Notes under the pieces: generated by a model
Told to the model about the DNA's origin: nothing
The model's input: only the letters and a program-made list of their open reading frames with translations
The model's database searches: none
Translations under genes and position numbers: made by a program
Origin: Corallococcus coralloides DSM 2259
GTDB taxonomy: Bacteria; Myxococcota; Myxococcia; Myxococcales; Myxococcaceae
Direction of reading: 5' to 3'
DNA: 64,000 bases
Assembly (NCBI RefSeq): GCF_000255295.1
Contig: NC_017030.1
Location: 2,728,001-2,792,000, forward strand
In this document: positions 52,635 through 62,791 of the stretch, piece after piece
Numbering within the stretch: the stretch's first letter is position 1
Layout: each line of letters begins with the position of its first letter

Positions 52635-53696
52635 TCAGCCGACCCGCCCCACCCGCACCGGCCGGCGCCTGGGTTTCTCCGGTGGCGGAACTGTCGGCCG
52701 CCCGACGGACAGCTCGCCGGCCACGGGCGTCCGGAGGAAGCGGGAGAGGGCCTCGCCCCCCCGGGGATGCTCCGCCAGCCCCTGCATCAGCTTCACCAGC
52801 GCCGCGGACGGGGTCATGTCCGCGCCCCCCACCGCCCCTTCCGCCAGTGCCTTGGCCCCGGACTCATAGAGCGTGAGGTCCACCCCGTTGCGGTACGACT
52901 GGCTCACCACCAGCACCGGGACGCCCCGCTCCCGCGCCTGGACGAAGAGCGGCAAGAGCGAGCGGCCCAGCTCCGGCGCGATGGGCACGTTGCCCGCCCC
53001 GTACGCCTCCACCACCAGCCCCTTCACGTGCGGCAACAGCTGCAGGGGCAGGGCCGGGTCCAGCCCCGGGTACACCTTCAGGAGGAAGACGCGCGGATCC
53101 AGCTTGTCGTGGAGCCGGAAGGGGCCCCGGGACGCAAGGCCCTTCTCGAAGGTGGCGTCCACGCCCAGCGTGCCCAGCACCGGGAAGTTGGGGCTTTCGA
53201 AGGCGTCGTACTCCGCCACCTTCACCTTGCGCGTGCGGTTGCCCCGGTACAGGTGCGAGTCGAAGCAGATGGTCACCTCGCGCGGACCCTGGAGCGCGGA
53301 GAGCACCGCGTCGATGAGGTTCAGCCGCGCGTCCGAGCGGATCTCCCCCAGGGGCCGCTGCGAGCCCGTCAGCACCACCGGGCAGGGTGGGTTTCGCAAC
53401 ATGAACGACAGTGCACTGGCCGTGAAGGCGAGCGTGTCCGTTCCATGGGTCACCACCGCCCCGTCGAAGTCCGGCAGTCGACGGTGGAGGTGGGCGGCCA
53501 TCCGGCTCCAGAGCTCCGGCTGCATCTCCGAACTGTCCAGGTTGGAGAACAGCTCCAGTTCGATGTCGGCCAGCTGGAACAGCTCCGGGGCTCGCTTGCG
53601 GAGCGTCTGGAAGAAGGCCGCGGGACGCAGGGCGGAAGGCCGGCCACCGGCCATTCCGAGCGTGCCTCCCGTGTGCAACATCAGGACTCTGGGCAT
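52635..53696 (-). CDS. Type I/II L-asparaginase family protein
   Basis: A 353-residue asparaginase hydrolysing L-Asn to Asp and ammonia. The first active-site Thr is in LMLHTGGTLGM, the second Thr-Asp pair in DGAVVTHGTDTLAFTAS, and the SDARLNL and C-terminal domain LVVEAYGAGNVP are typical. No signal peptide, so cytoplasmic (type I-like). The last ~30 residues (PPPEKPRRRPVRVG) are a basic tail not usual in the family. ATG 53696 starts MPRVLMLHTGG; the longer frame upstream is out of homology and covers the DsbA-like gene region. It is divergent from that gene with 70 bases between. Confidence 0.92.
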   Translation of the reverse strand: MPRVLMLHTGGTLGMAGGRPSALRPAAFFQTLRKRAPELFQLADIELELFSNLDSSEMQPELWSRMAAHLHRRLPDFDGAVVTHGTDTLAFTASALSFMLRNPPCPVVLTGSQRPLGEIRSDARLNLIDAVLSALQGPREVTICFDSHLYRGNRTRKVKVAEYDAFESPNFPVLGTLGVDATFEKGLASRGPFRLHDKLDPRVFLLKVYPGLDPALPLQLLPHVKGLVVEAYGAGNVPIAPELGRSLLPLFVQARERGVPVLVVSQSYRNGVDLTLYESGAKALAEGAVGGADMTPSAALVKLMQGLAEHPRGGEALSRFLRTPVAGELSVGRPTVPPPEKPRRRPVRVGRVG

Positions 53697-53766
53697 GGGC
53701 GAAGGGCCGTCTGCCAAAGGCCGCCTTGCTTTACAAGCCCGGCGCGCGTGGCTAAACCCCGGAGCC

Positions 53767-54756
53767 GTGCTCCTCCCTCGATGGATGCGTGTTGCTCCCG
53801 TGCTGGCCGCGGCGACCCTGATGGGCGCCGGCTGCGCCAAGAGCGCGGAGGTTCCGGCCACCCCCAAGGCCCCGGCGGCCGCCGCTCCGGCTCCTGCGCC
53901 CGCCGCTCCGGCCCCAAGCCCCGCCGCGGAGGCGCCGTCGGCGGATCCGGCCCAGGTGCTGACGGGCATCCCCGGCATGGACTTCTCCGCGCTGCCGCCC
54001 GCGGCCAAGCGCGAGCTGGCCACGGTGTTCAGCGACGAGTTCTGTTACTGCGGCTGTCCCCACTCGCTGGGCGCGTGCCTCAAGCAGCACACGCCCTGCA
54101 AGCACGCGAAGCGGATGGCGCGGCTGTCCGCCCGGATGGTGGCGGAGGGAGGGCCCGCGAGCGAGGTCATCGTCACGCTGTCCAAGTACTACGCGTCCTT
54201 CCGCGAGCCGCGCGTGCAGCTCAAGGTGGATCCGCGCATGTGCCAGGGCGACGCCAACGCGCCCGTGACGGTGGCGGAGTTCTCCGACTTCGAGTGCCCC
54301 TTCTGCGGCAAGGCCCGGCCCATCCTGGAGGGCTTCGCGAAGAAGCACCCCAGCGAGGTGCGCTTCTGCTACCTGCCGTTCCCGCTCTCCATGCACGCCA
54401 ACGCCGTCCCCGCCGCGCAGGCGGTGCTGTGGGCGCGCGACCAGGGCAAGTTCTGGCAGATGCACGACGCGCTCTTCGGCCAGCAGAACAACCTCAAGCC
54501 GGAGGCGCTGCCCGCGCTGGCGAAGTCGGTGGGGCTGGACGGGGACAAGCTGGCGGCCGTGCTGAAGACGGATCAGTACAAGGACGAGATTGAAGGCTTC
54601 CAGGCGCAGGGGCGCAGGGCGGCCATCAACAGCACCCCGTCCGTGTTCTTCAATGGACGTGCCTACGAGCTGGGCTTCCAGGAGGGGCAGCTGGAGCACA
54701 GCATGGAGGACGAGGTGGAGTGGCGCGCGAACAACAACGCGTGGGCCGCTGACTGA
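53767..54756 (+). CDS. DsbA-like thioredoxin-fold lipoprotein
   Basis: A 329-residue exported protein. A signal peptide ends in MGAGC (lipobox), followed by an Ala/Pro linker, a Cys-rich helical piece (CYCGCPHSLGACLKQHTPCKH) and a DsbA/DsbG-type thioredoxin domain with CPFC (Cys177-Cys180) and a cis-Pro in STPSVFFNG. It is expected to catalyse disulfide exchange at the cell envelope. The Cys-rich piece ahead of the domain may hold a metal or pass electrons. The GTG at 53767, with GGAG upstream, is kept; ATG 53785 is possible. The DUF4388 gene begins seven bases after the stop, suggesting an operon with that gene and truD. Confidence 0.87.
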   Translation: MLLPRWMRVAPVLAAATLMGAGCAKSAEVPATPKAPAAAAPAPAPAAPAPSPAAEAPSADPAQVLTGIPGMDFSALPPAAKRELATVFSDEFCYCGCPHSLGACLKQHTPCKHAKRMARLSARMVAEGGPASEVIVTLSKYYASFREPRVQLKVDPRMCQGDANAPVTVAEFSDFECPFCGKARPILEGFAKKHPSEVRFCYLPFPLSMHANAVPAAQAVLWARDQGKFWQMHDALFGQQNNLKPEALPALAKSVGLDGDKLAAVLKTDQYKDEIEGFQAQGRRAAINSTPSVFFNGRAYELGFQEGQLEHSMEDEVEWRANNNAWAAD

Positions 54757-54763
54757 CCCTTCG

Positions 54764-56083
54764 ATGACCCAACGCTTCCGCATCGATGGCGCCGCGCAGC
54801 TGGTCCCCGAGGACCGCACCGGCATCCCCGCGCTCGCGGGACGCTCGGGGACGTACGCGCTGATGCCCACCGCGCCCGACCTGCTGGTGTTCTCCCGCAC
54901 GCCGCCGGAAGGCGGCTCCATCCCCACGCCGCGCGTGGTGCTTTCAGGGGACGCGGGCGGCTTTCCGCTGTCGGACCTCATCGCGTTCCTCAGCCAGTCG
55001 CGCTGGAGCGGCGTCATCCGCGTGCACACGCCGGGCGGCGAGCGCTCGCTCACGCTGCGCGAGGGCGAGGTGCGCGGCGCCACCTCCGAGGAGCCCGCGG
55101 ACCGGCTGGGCGAGGTGCTGGTGCGCCTGGGCTACGCCGATCGCGCGCAGGTGGAGGCGGTGCTGCGCGAGCAGTCCGCGTCCAAGCTGGGCCGGGCGCT
55201 GGTGGAGAAGGGCGTGCTCCAGGCGCACGACCTCTTCAAGTGCGTCACGCACCAGGTGAGTGAGATCTTCCATGCCATCGTGCTGTGCCGCGAGGGGTCG
55301 TTCTTCCTCATCGACCAGCCGCTGGACGAGAAGACGGGCCACTCCCTCCAGCTGTCCACGCAGAGCCTGCTGATGGACAGCATCCGGAAGATCGACGAGA
55401 TGGCGCACTTCCGGAAGCGCATCCCCCACGGCCGCATGTACGTGGCGCGCAAGCGTCCGTCCGACGGCAAGCTGGAGGAGGACGAGGACCGCGTGCTGGC
55501 CATGCTGGACGGGCGGCGCACGGTGCTGGAACTGGGGCATGCGGCGCGGCTGTCCGAGTTCGACGTCACCAAGGTCGTCTTCCGCCTGCTCGAGGGCGGC
55601 TTCGCGGGGCTGACGGACAAGCCAGCGGGGGCTCCCGCCTCGGCCGTGGCGCCGGAGAAGACGGCCGCTCCGCGCGTGCGTCCGCCGGTTCGGTCGGCGG
55701 CTCCGGTGGATGCGCGGCCGGTGGCGCGCGTCTTCAACTTCATCTTCCGGGAGATCCGCGACGAGGTGGCCCGCTCCGGCATGGACCGCGAGTTCATCGC
55801 GGCGGCCAACGCGGCGCTGTCCAACCAGGCGCTGTCGTCGTCGCCGGTGCTGGAGGGGCTGGTGTTCGCGGCGGATGGGAGCCTGCCGGAGGGCCGGTTG
55901 ATGGAGGCCTTCGACAAGCACCGCGCCCACCTGGGCAGCGAGCCGCTGGCCTCGTTCCGCCAGGCGCTGAGCGACGTGATGTTCTTCCTGCTGTTCCAGG
56001 TGGGGGAGCTGTTGGAGTCGCGCGCGGACGAGGACCTGGCCCGCCGGGTGAAGGAACTCCTGGCCACGCTCGAGGCGCCGTGA
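54764..56083 (+). CDS. DUF4388 (PATAN-like) domain protein
   Basis: A 439-residue cytoplasmic protein. Residues ~70-190 carry a DUF4388/PATAN pattern (DLIAFLSQSRWSGVIRVHTPGGERSLTLREGEVRGATSE ... RLGEVLVRLGY), common in myxobacterial gliding, polarity and signalling proteins; the middle has a second helical part (EDEDRVLAMLDGRRTVLELGHAARLSEFDVTKVVFRLLEGGF) of winged-helix type, then an Ala/Pro linker and a C-terminal helical domain. Likely a regulatory or scaffold protein. ATG 54764 leads into the domain. Its stop overlaps the truD start by four bases (GTGA). Confidence 0.85.
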   Translation: MTQRFRIDGAAQLVPEDRTGIPALAGRSGTYALMPTAPDLLVFSRTPPEGGSIPTPRVVLSGDAGGFPLSDLIAFLSQSRWSGVIRVHTPGGERSLTLREGEVRGATSEEPADRLGEVLVRLGYADRAQVEAVLREQSASKLGRALVEKGVLQAHDLFKCVTHQVSEIFHAIVLCREGSFFLIDQPLDEKTGHSLQLSTQSLLMDSIRKIDEMAHFRKRIPHGRMYVARKRPSDGKLEEDEDRVLAMLDGRRTVLELGHAARLSEFDVTKVVFRLLEGGFAGLTDKPAGAPASAVAPEKTAAPRVRPPVRSAAPVDARPVARVFNFIFREIRDEVARSGMDREFIAAANAALSNQALSSSPVLEGLVFAADGSLPEGRLMEAFDKHRAHLGSEPLASFRQALSDVMFFLLFQVGELLESRADEDLARRVKELLATLEAP

Positions 56084-57102
56084 CGGACACTGGCTTTCCG
56101 AGGCTGACCGCGGGCGTGCCCGGGTGCGGCGGTGCATTCAAGCTCACCCCCGAGGACTTCGAGGTGGAGGAGTTGCCCGCGTACCTGCCGTCCGGCGAGG
56201 GCACGCACCTGTACCTCTGGGTGGAGAAGCGCGGCCGGGACACGCGCGAGGTGGTGCGCGCGCTGGCGACCGCGCTGGGCGTGCGCGAGGACGACATCGG
56301 CTCCGCCGGCATGAAGGACCGGCAGGCGGTGACGCGGCAGTGGCTGTCCGTGCCCGCGAACGCGGAAGCGCGCCTGCCGGAGTTCGCGCTGGACGGGGTG
56401 CGCGTGCTGGAGGCGAAGCGGCACGGCAACAAGCTGCGCACCGGGCACCTGAAGGGAAACCGCTTCCGGCTGCGGCTGCGCGGCGTGAAGGACCTGGAGG
56501 CGGCGCGGGAGTCCTTCTCCCGGCTGGCCGCGCAGGGCGTACCCAACTACTTCGGGGAGCAGCGCTTCGGGCGGGCCGGGGACAACGCGGACCTGGGCCG
56601 GATGCTGCTCTTGGGGCAGCGGCTGCCGAAGCGGCCGGACCGCTTCCAGCGCAAGCTGTACCTGTCCGCCTTCCAGTCGCGCCTCTTCAACCAGGCGCTG
56701 GCCGCGCGGCTCACCGCGGGCACCTTCGCCACGGCGCTCCTGGGCGACGTGCTGCGCAAGGAGGAGACGGGCGGCCTCTTCGTGTGCGAGGCGCCGGACG
56801 TGGACGGTCCGCGCGTCGCCTCCTTCGAGGTGAGCCCGGCGGGCCCGATGTTCGGCCCGAAGATGACCGCCTCGAAGGGCGAGGTGGCGGAGTTCGAGGC
56901 GCGGCTGCTCGCGGAGGCGGGTGTCACGCTGAGCGACTTCCAGCGCGGCGGCGACGAGACGGAAGGCACGCGCCGTCCGTACCGCGTGCGGCTGGGCGCG
57001 GCGGAGCTCACGGTGGAGGGCGAGGACGCGCTGCTCACGTTCGAGCTGCCGCGCGGCGCCTACGCCACCGAAGTGCTGCACGAACTGCTCAAGGACGGCT
57101 GA
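56080..57102 (+). CDS. truD: tRNA pseudouridine synthase TruD
   Basis: A 340-residue enzyme making pseudouridine-13 in tRNA-Glu. The catalytic Asp80 is in SAGMKDRQAVTRQ, the signature of TruD; further motifs are NYFGEQRFGR and a TRUD insertion domain (residues ~150-220). Start is a GTG at 56080 overlapping the preceding stop by four bases (GTGA), so translation is coupled to the DUF4388 gene. N-terminal FKLTPEDFEVEE is the family's usual start region. A strong bidirectional terminator lies 165 bases downstream, and the intervening ~165 bases show no gene. Confidence 0.96.
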   Translation: MTDTGFPRLTAGVPGCGGAFKLTPEDFEVEELPAYLPSGEGTHLYLWVEKRGRDTREVVRALATALGVREDDIGSAGMKDRQAVTRQWLSVPANAEARLPEFALDGVRVLEAKRHGNKLRTGHLKGNRFRLRLRGVKDLEAARESFSRLAAQGVPNYFGEQRFGRAGDNADLGRMLLLGQRLPKRPDRFQRKLYLSAFQSRLFNQALAARLTAGTFATALLGDVLRKEETGGLFVCEAPDVDGPRVASFEVSPAGPMFGPKMTASKGEVAEFEARLLAEAGVTLSDFQRGGDETEGTRRPYRVRLGAAELTVEGEDALLTFELPRGAYATEVLHELLKDG

Positions 57103-57266
57103 GGCCGCCGGCCCGTGCGGGCGCGGCGCTGGGGCGGATGCCCCGCGCTCGCGATGCGTCCACTCTGATGGGCGCGACGGCCGCTGCATCCTGGCTCGGC
57201 TTCTGCCCTGAAACGACCGCGCCTCCCTGGGCGTGAGGCCCGGGGAGGCGCGTAGGAACCGCTCGT

Positions 57267-57291
57267 CCCGCTCCGTCCTGGACGGAGCGGG
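57267..57291. terminator. Bidirectional terminator between truD and ompA-like gene
   Basis: CCCGCTCCGTCC and GGACGGAGCGGG form a 12+1+12 dyad lying between the convergent stops at 57102 (+) and 57307 (-). Confidence 0.75.
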
Positions 57292-57306
57292 GTGGGGCGC
57301 GTCATG

Positions 57307-58727
<1,421 letters not shown>

Positions 58728-58744
58728 CGGAGAACGCTCGGGCG

Positions 58745-59062
58745 TCACGGGTTCTGGGGGCGGCCCTGGGAATCGCCGCTGTTGGCCGCGGACATGGCCT
58801 TCTCACGCGCCTCGTTGGCGAAGCGCGAGGCCTTCACGGCGAAGTCCACACCGGCCTGGTAGTCCGAATAGCCGACCTCCTCCCGCGCCTTCTGCAGGTA
58901 GAGGTTGGCGGCCGTCCACTCGTAGGGGGCTTCCTTCTCCGCCCCGGCGGTGCGCGCGGCCTGGATCTGCACCTCGGCGTCGAGGATGTTGGACGTGGAC
59001 TTCACGGGGCCACATGCGGTCAGCACGCCCGCGAACGCCAACAGGAGCGACTGCTTCGTCAT
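58745..59062 (-). CDS. DUF4398-type small lipoprotein
   Basis: A 105-residue lipoprotein: lipobox LTAC (Cys17), then a helical segment with the DUF4398 pattern of Ala/Glu-rich helices ([48 protein letters not shown]). DUF4398 proteins usually sit beside OmpA-domain proteins, as here (17 bases before the gene at 58727), and are thought to act in the outer membrane or on trans-envelope structures. ATG 59062 leads straight into the signal peptide. It diverges from the HEAT-repeat gene at 59222 with 160 bases between. Confidence 0.85.
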   Translation of the reverse strand: MTKQSLLLAFAGVLTACGPVKSTSNILDAEVQIQAARTAGAEKEAPYEWTAANLYLQKAREEVGYSDYQAGVDFAVKASRFANEAREKAMSAANSGDSQGRPQNP

Positions 59063-59221
59063 CACGGGGGCCTCGGTCGACAGAGCGGAGACAGACTGGT
59101 CGCCGGTCGTATCAATCGCCTCCGGGGGGGTCAAGAATCGGGCGGTTGGTGTGAAGCAGGGGGCCGGGCGGGAGGGGTGGACTTTGACGGCGGGGGCCCT
59201 GCTTGCCATCGTTCCGCCCCT

Positions 59222-60205
59222 GTGCGTCCACCGTCCGTCCGTGCCCTGCTCGTCGTGCTGCTCCTGCCCCTGACCGGCCTCGCGGGCCCTGGGGCCGCGT
59301 CCAAGAAGGCCCAGAGCCGCGCGGAGGCGGACACGGTGCTCGCCCAGGTGGCCAACGGCGCCGCCGTGCCCCCCGCCACCTCGCGCCTGCGCTTCCTGCG
59401 CGAGGAGGCCTACGCGGCCGAGGAGATTGGCCCGATGCTGCGCACCACCTACGAGGAGCGCACCCGCCGCAACCTCGTGGCGCTGCTGGCGTCGCTGGGC
59501 GCGCGCAACGGTGAGGCCACGCTGGTGAAGCTGGCGTCGGACGGCGACAGCACCGTGCGCATGTACGCGGCGCAGGGGCTGGCCCGGCTGGGCAGCCGCA
59601 ACACCGCCGCCGTGCTGCCGCTGCTCCAGGACAAGAGCAGCGGCGTGCGCCGCGAGGCCGCGCGGGCCCTGGGGGCGTCCAGGAACCCGAAGATGGGCAA
59701 GCCGCTGATGGCCGCCGCGAAGGACGAACAGGAGCTGGAGGTCCGCGCGGCGCTGCTGGAGGCCGCGGGCGCGACCGGTGACGCGAAGCAGAAGGCCGCG
59801 CTCAAGACGTACCTGGACAGCGACTCGGAGAGCACGCGCTTCGCCGCGGCCCGGGGGCTGTGCCGGCTGGGCGCCCCGGAGGGCTTCGCCTTCGCGCAGA
59901 AGCTCCTGGGCAACACGGACAAGTTCGTGCGCCGCCAGGGGCTGGTGCTCTTCGAGGGCGTGCCGGCGAAGAAGGCCAGCCCCGTGCTGTCGCCGCTCCT
60001 GAAGGACGCGGACCGCACCCTGGCCGCCACCGCCGCGCGCGTGCTGTACCAGGGCGGCGATGCCGCGTCGCTGGACTGGCTGGTGCTCGCTTCGTGGAAC
60101 GCGAAGGGTGAAGAGAAGCTCGTCTACGAGAAGGAGCTGGAGACGCTCCAGCTCGCGGATGACCGCCGCAAGGCCATCCTGCGCAAGGCCGGGGTGGCGC
60201 CGTGA
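59222..60205 (+). CDS. Exported HEAT-repeat protein
   Basis: A ~327-residue protein with a hydrophobic signal-like N-terminus (RALLVVLLLPLTGLAGPGA) followed by HEAT repeats (SDGDSTVRMYAAQGLARLGS, DKSSGVRREAARALGASR, SDSESTRFAAARGLCRLGA, DADRTLAATAARVLYQGG). The start is not certain: GTG at 59177, 59222 or 59240 are in frame; GTG 59222 gives a reasonable signal peptide. The following gene begins with a GTG overlapping its stop (60202-60205), so the two are coupled. It may scaffold the peptidoglycan-acting DUF1460 protein encoded next (inference). Confidence 0.78.
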   Translation: MRPPSVRALLVVLLLPLTGLAGPGAASKKAQSRAEADTVLAQVANGAAVPPATSRLRFLREEAYAAEEIGPMLRTTYEERTRRNLVALLASLGARNGEATLVKLASDGDSTVRMYAAQGLARLGSRNTAAVLPLLQDKSSGVRREAARALGASRNPKMGKPLMAAAKDEQELEVRAALLEAAGATGDAKQKAALKTYLDSDSESTRFAAARGLCRLGAPEGFAFAQKLLGNTDKFVRRQGLVLFEGVPAKKASPVLSPLLKDADRTLAATAARVLYQGGDAASLDWLVLASWNAKGEEKLVYEKELETLQLADDRRKAILRKAGVAP

Positions 60206-61188
60206 GCGTGTGGGGTGTCTGCGCGCTCGCGCTCCTGTCCCAGGCTCCCGCGAAGGACCCGGCCCCGCCGGCCGTGCCTTCGGCGCGCGCGGTGCCCGCG
60301 TCACTCACCGCGCCCGCGCAGCCCCCGGCGGCCCCGGTGGCTCCGCCCGTGCGGGAGAACGGCTGGAGCGCGCTCACGCCCGAGCAGCGCGCGGCCCTCA
60401 TCGCCGACAAGGCCGAGTCCCCGCTGGCGGAGCGCCTCCTGGGCATGAGCGAGAAGTTCCTCAACACGCCCTATGTCCTGTCGCCGCTGGGGGAAGGGCA
60501 GGGCGTGGATCCCGACCCCACCTTCCGCCTGGACGCGGTGGACTGCCTCACGTTCGTGGAGGAGTCGCTGGCCCTGGGCCTGGCGAAGGGCGAGCCGGAG
60601 GTGCCGGCGTTGCTGGAGCGGATCCGCTACGCGAGCACGCCCACCTATGAGGACCGCAACCACCTGATGGAAGCCCAGTGGCTGCCCAACAACATCAAGA
60701 AGGGCCTGCTGGTGGACGTGACGCGCAAGTACGCGAAGGCGGACACCGTCTCCGTCACCAAGACGCTCACCGCGCACACCTGGCGGTCGAAGTCGTCCAT
60801 GGCGCTGCAGCTGCCCCGCGAGCGCCAGCCCGTGGGCACCTTCACCCTGGACATGATTCCGTTGGACAAGGTGCTCGAGCACGCGCGCGGCGTGGCCTCT
60901 GGCACCATCCTCGTCGTGATGCGCGAGGACCTGCCGCTGAAGGCCACGCGCATCACCCACCTGGGCTTCGTGGTGCAGAAGAAGAAGCGCACGTACCTGC
61001 GCCACGCGTCCAGGGGCGGCTACAACCGCGTGGTGGACGAGGACCTGGAGACGTTCCTCGCCCGCAACGCGCGCTACGACAAGTGGAAGGTGACGGGCGT
61101 GAGCCTCTTCGAGGCCCGGCGTCCGCCCGACACGCTCGCGTCCCAGCCCGCGCCCGCTCAAGGCAGCGCGGACGTGGGCACGCCCTGA
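60202..61188 (+). CDS. DUF1460 (NlpC/P60-like) amidase-type protein
   Basis: A 328-residue exported protein. An N-terminal hydrophobic stretch (VWGVCALALLSQAPA) is a probable signal peptide, followed by a Pro/Ala linker to about residue 50 and then a DUF1460 domain: DAVDCLTFVEESLAL carries the nucleophile Cys, THLGFVV the catalytic His, and YLRHAS the third site. DUF1460 members belong to the NlpC/P60 clan and cleave amide bonds in cell-wall peptides. The GTG at 60202 overlaps the preceding stop. The product ends in a Pro/Ala tail. Probably periplasmic. Confidence 0.87.
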   Translation: MSVWGVCALALLSQAPAKDPAPPAVPSARAVPASLTAPAQPPAAPVAPPVRENGWSALTPEQRAALIADKAESPLAERLLGMSEKFLNTPYVLSPLGEGQGVDPDPTFRLDAVDCLTFVEESLALGLAKGEPEVPALLERIRYASTPTYEDRNHLMEAQWLPNNIKKGLLVDVTRKYAKADTVSVTKTLTAHTWRSKSSMALQLPRERQPVGTFTLDMIPLDKVLEHARGVASGTILVVMREDLPLKATRITHLGFVVQKKKRTYLRHASRGGYNRVVDEDLETFLARNARYDKWKVTGVSLFEARRPPDTLASQPAPAQGSADVGTP

Positions 61189-61201
61189 CGGCAACGGGCC
61201 G

Positions 61202-61666
61202 CTAGTACGCTGGGGGCGCGCTGTTGTCGGCCGGCGCCTGGCGTGCCCGCTCGTCCTCGAGCTCCTCTTCCTCCGCCGCGCGGGCGGCCTCGTCCGCGTA
61301 GACGCGCGTCTGGATCTTCTCCTCCTCCAGGAGCAGGGCGGCGCGGGCCTGCTCGGTGTCCGGCACCAGCAGCTCCCACCAGGGCAGCAGGTTGCCCGTG
61401 GTCAGCTCGTCCACCACGCCCGAGCGGCCGGGGCGCACGATGAGCGGGATGCGGTGCTCGTCCAGCACGTCCACGAAGACCTGGGCCGTCACGGGATCGT
61501 CCGCGACGCCCGCCCTCACGAAGCGGCGTTGATCCAGCTCATGGGGAAGGGGCAGCCCCCGCTCGTGCATCTCCTCGGCGGAGACGAGAGGTGGGTGGTT
61601 GGGGCAATCCGTGCAGTCCACGACACTGTCCTGATACTCCGAGCCACACCGTGCGCAGTACCTCAT
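61202..61666 (-). CDS. Zinc-ribbon plus DUF2007-like protein
   Basis: A 154-residue cytoplasmic protein. Residues 1-20 form a zinc ribbon (YCARCGSEYQDSVVDCTDC), then a DUF2007-type signal-transducing-domain pattern (DDPVTAQVFVDVLDEHRIPLIVR, then LLPWWELLVPDTEQARAALLLEEE), then an acidic, Glu/Ala-rich coiled-coil tail. DUF2007 is thought to be a small regulatory domain. The tail and ribbon suggest it binds another macromolecule; role unknown. ATG 61666 starts MRYCARCG. Confidence 0.78.
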   Translation of the reverse strand: MRYCARCGSEYQDSVVDCTDCPNHPPLVSAEEMHERGLPLPHELDQRRFVRAGVADDPVTAQVFVDVLDEHRIPLIVRPGRSGVVDELTTGNLLPWWELLVPDTEQARAALLLEEEKIQTRVYADEAARAAEEEELEDERARQAPADNSAPPAY

Positions 61667-61744
61667 GGGGCCCTCCTGGGCGATGGCTGGAATGTTAGGA
61701 ACGGCTCGCGCGGATGGCAGGCTGTGCCCGGCGCGAATTTCCCG

Positions 61745-62107
61745 TCAGTGCCGCGCCGCGTCTCCCAGCTCGCCCACCATGCGGCTCAGGCGCTCCACGT
61801 CGATGGGTTTGCGCAACACGGCATCGCAGTAGTCCGCGCCCTCCACCTGGGCGTAGCCGGAGACCAGGACGACGCGGGCCCTGGGCTCGCGCTCCTTCAC
61901 CTGCTGCGCCAGCTCCGTGCCGTTCATTCCGGGCAGGGATTCATCCGTCACGACGACGTCGGGGTGCGTGGCCTCGAACGCCTTCAGTCCCGCCACGCCA
62001 TCCGACGCGGTGGTGACCTCGAAGTCGTCCTCCAGGAGCTCCGCCAGGAGCTCGCGGCTGTCCCCGTCGTCCTCCACCAGCAGGACCTTGATTCGCTCGC
62101 CATCCAT
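61745..62107 (-). CDS. Single-domain response regulator (CheY-like receiver)
   Basis: A 120-residue receiver domain without an output domain. Acidic pocket Glu-Asp-Asp at 12-14 (LLVEDDGDSRELL), phosphoacceptor Asp55 (VVVTDESLPGMNG), Ser/Thr and Lys (LVSGYAQVEGADYCDAVLRKPI) are present, so it should be phosphorylatable. Its partner kinase is not adjacent, as is usual for orphan myxobacterial receivers; it may act as a phosphate sink or by protein contact. ATG 62107 is chosen because the family domain starts right after; a 13-residue extension upstream lacks homology. Confidence 0.9.
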   Translation of the reverse strand: MDGERIKVLLVEDDGDSRELLAELLEDDFEVTTASDGVAGLKAFEATHPDVVVTDESLPGMNGTELAQQVKEREPRARVVLVSGYAQVEGADYCDAVLRKPIDVERLSRMVGELGDAARH

Positions 62108-62266
62108 GCGACTAGAGCAACCCGGTGCCACGCGGGATTCGTCCAACGCGTCCCGGGCGCGGTGACGTCCGGCCGGCTGCTTCGGGGGAGGGCAGGCGGG
62201 AAGGCTTGCGACAGCCCCTCACGGGCGGGCGGGGGACTGCCCATGTTTGTGCCCGGAGGTGAATCC

Positions 62267-62629
62267 ATGAAGGTGCAGCTGCGGGGAGTGCATCTGGGGC
62301 TGACGGACAACCTGAAGCAGTACGTGGACACGCATCTGGTGGCGCATATCGAACGGTTCGCCGAGGACGAGGCGTCGGAGATCGAAATCGCGCTCGTGGA
62401 CATCAACGGGCCCAAGGGAGGCGTGGACAAGGAGTGCCGGGTGACGGTGCGCATGCCGGGCCTGGAAGCCGTGCACGTGACGGAGACGTCGGAGACGCTG
62501 TTCCAGGCCATCGACGCAACGCGTGACCGCCTGGAGCGGGCCATCAAGCGCGCGGTGGAGCGCCGTCGCCAGGGCACGGGGAACAGCGGCATGCCGTTCG
62601 ACCTCAACGCCGACGCGACGAACTACTAG
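62267..62629 (+). CDS. hpf: Ribosome hibernation promoting factor (short form)
   Basis: A 120-residue HPF/YfiA-like protein that binds the 30S decoding region in stationary phase and blocks translation: MKVQLRGVHLGLTDNLKQYVDTHL, ECRVTVRMPGLEAVHVTE, and TLFQAIDATRDRLERAIKRAVERRRQ are the conserved blocks. It lacks the C-terminal dimerisation domain, so it is the short form (HPF or RaiA-like). The ATG at 62267 has GGAGGTGA ten bases before it, a near-perfect ribosome site. A long imperfect hairpin follows. In this lineage short HPFs also act in starvation and development (family knowledge, not shown here). Confidence 0.93.
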   Translation: MKVQLRGVHLGLTDNLKQYVDTHLVAHIERFAEDEASEIEIALVDINGPKGGVDKECRVTVRMPGLEAVHVTETSETLFQAIDATRDRLERAIKRAVERRRQGTGNSGMPFDLNADATNY

Positions 62630-62662
62630 CAGCAGCCGACCGGTCGTATCGGGCGTGACAGA

Positions 62663-62720
62663 CCGAAGGGCCCGGGAATTCCGGATGCCAGCCAGGCATC
62701 CGGCCCCCGGGTTCCTTCGG
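62663..62720. terminator. Long imperfect hairpin downstream of hpf
   Basis: CCGAAGG, CCGGG and CGGATGCC pair in order with GGCATCCG, CCCGG and CCTTCGG (62663-62720), giving a 58-base hairpin with small internal loops about AGCCA. It starts about 34 bases after the hpf stop. No T tract, so it may be a terminator or an RNA-stabilising structure. Confidence 0.5.
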
Positions 62721-62791
62721 GCCAGTTCCTTGCTGGGGTCGAACGGTGGACGCTATAAGCGGACCCCTCACCCCTGGGCTAAAGGACGGCG

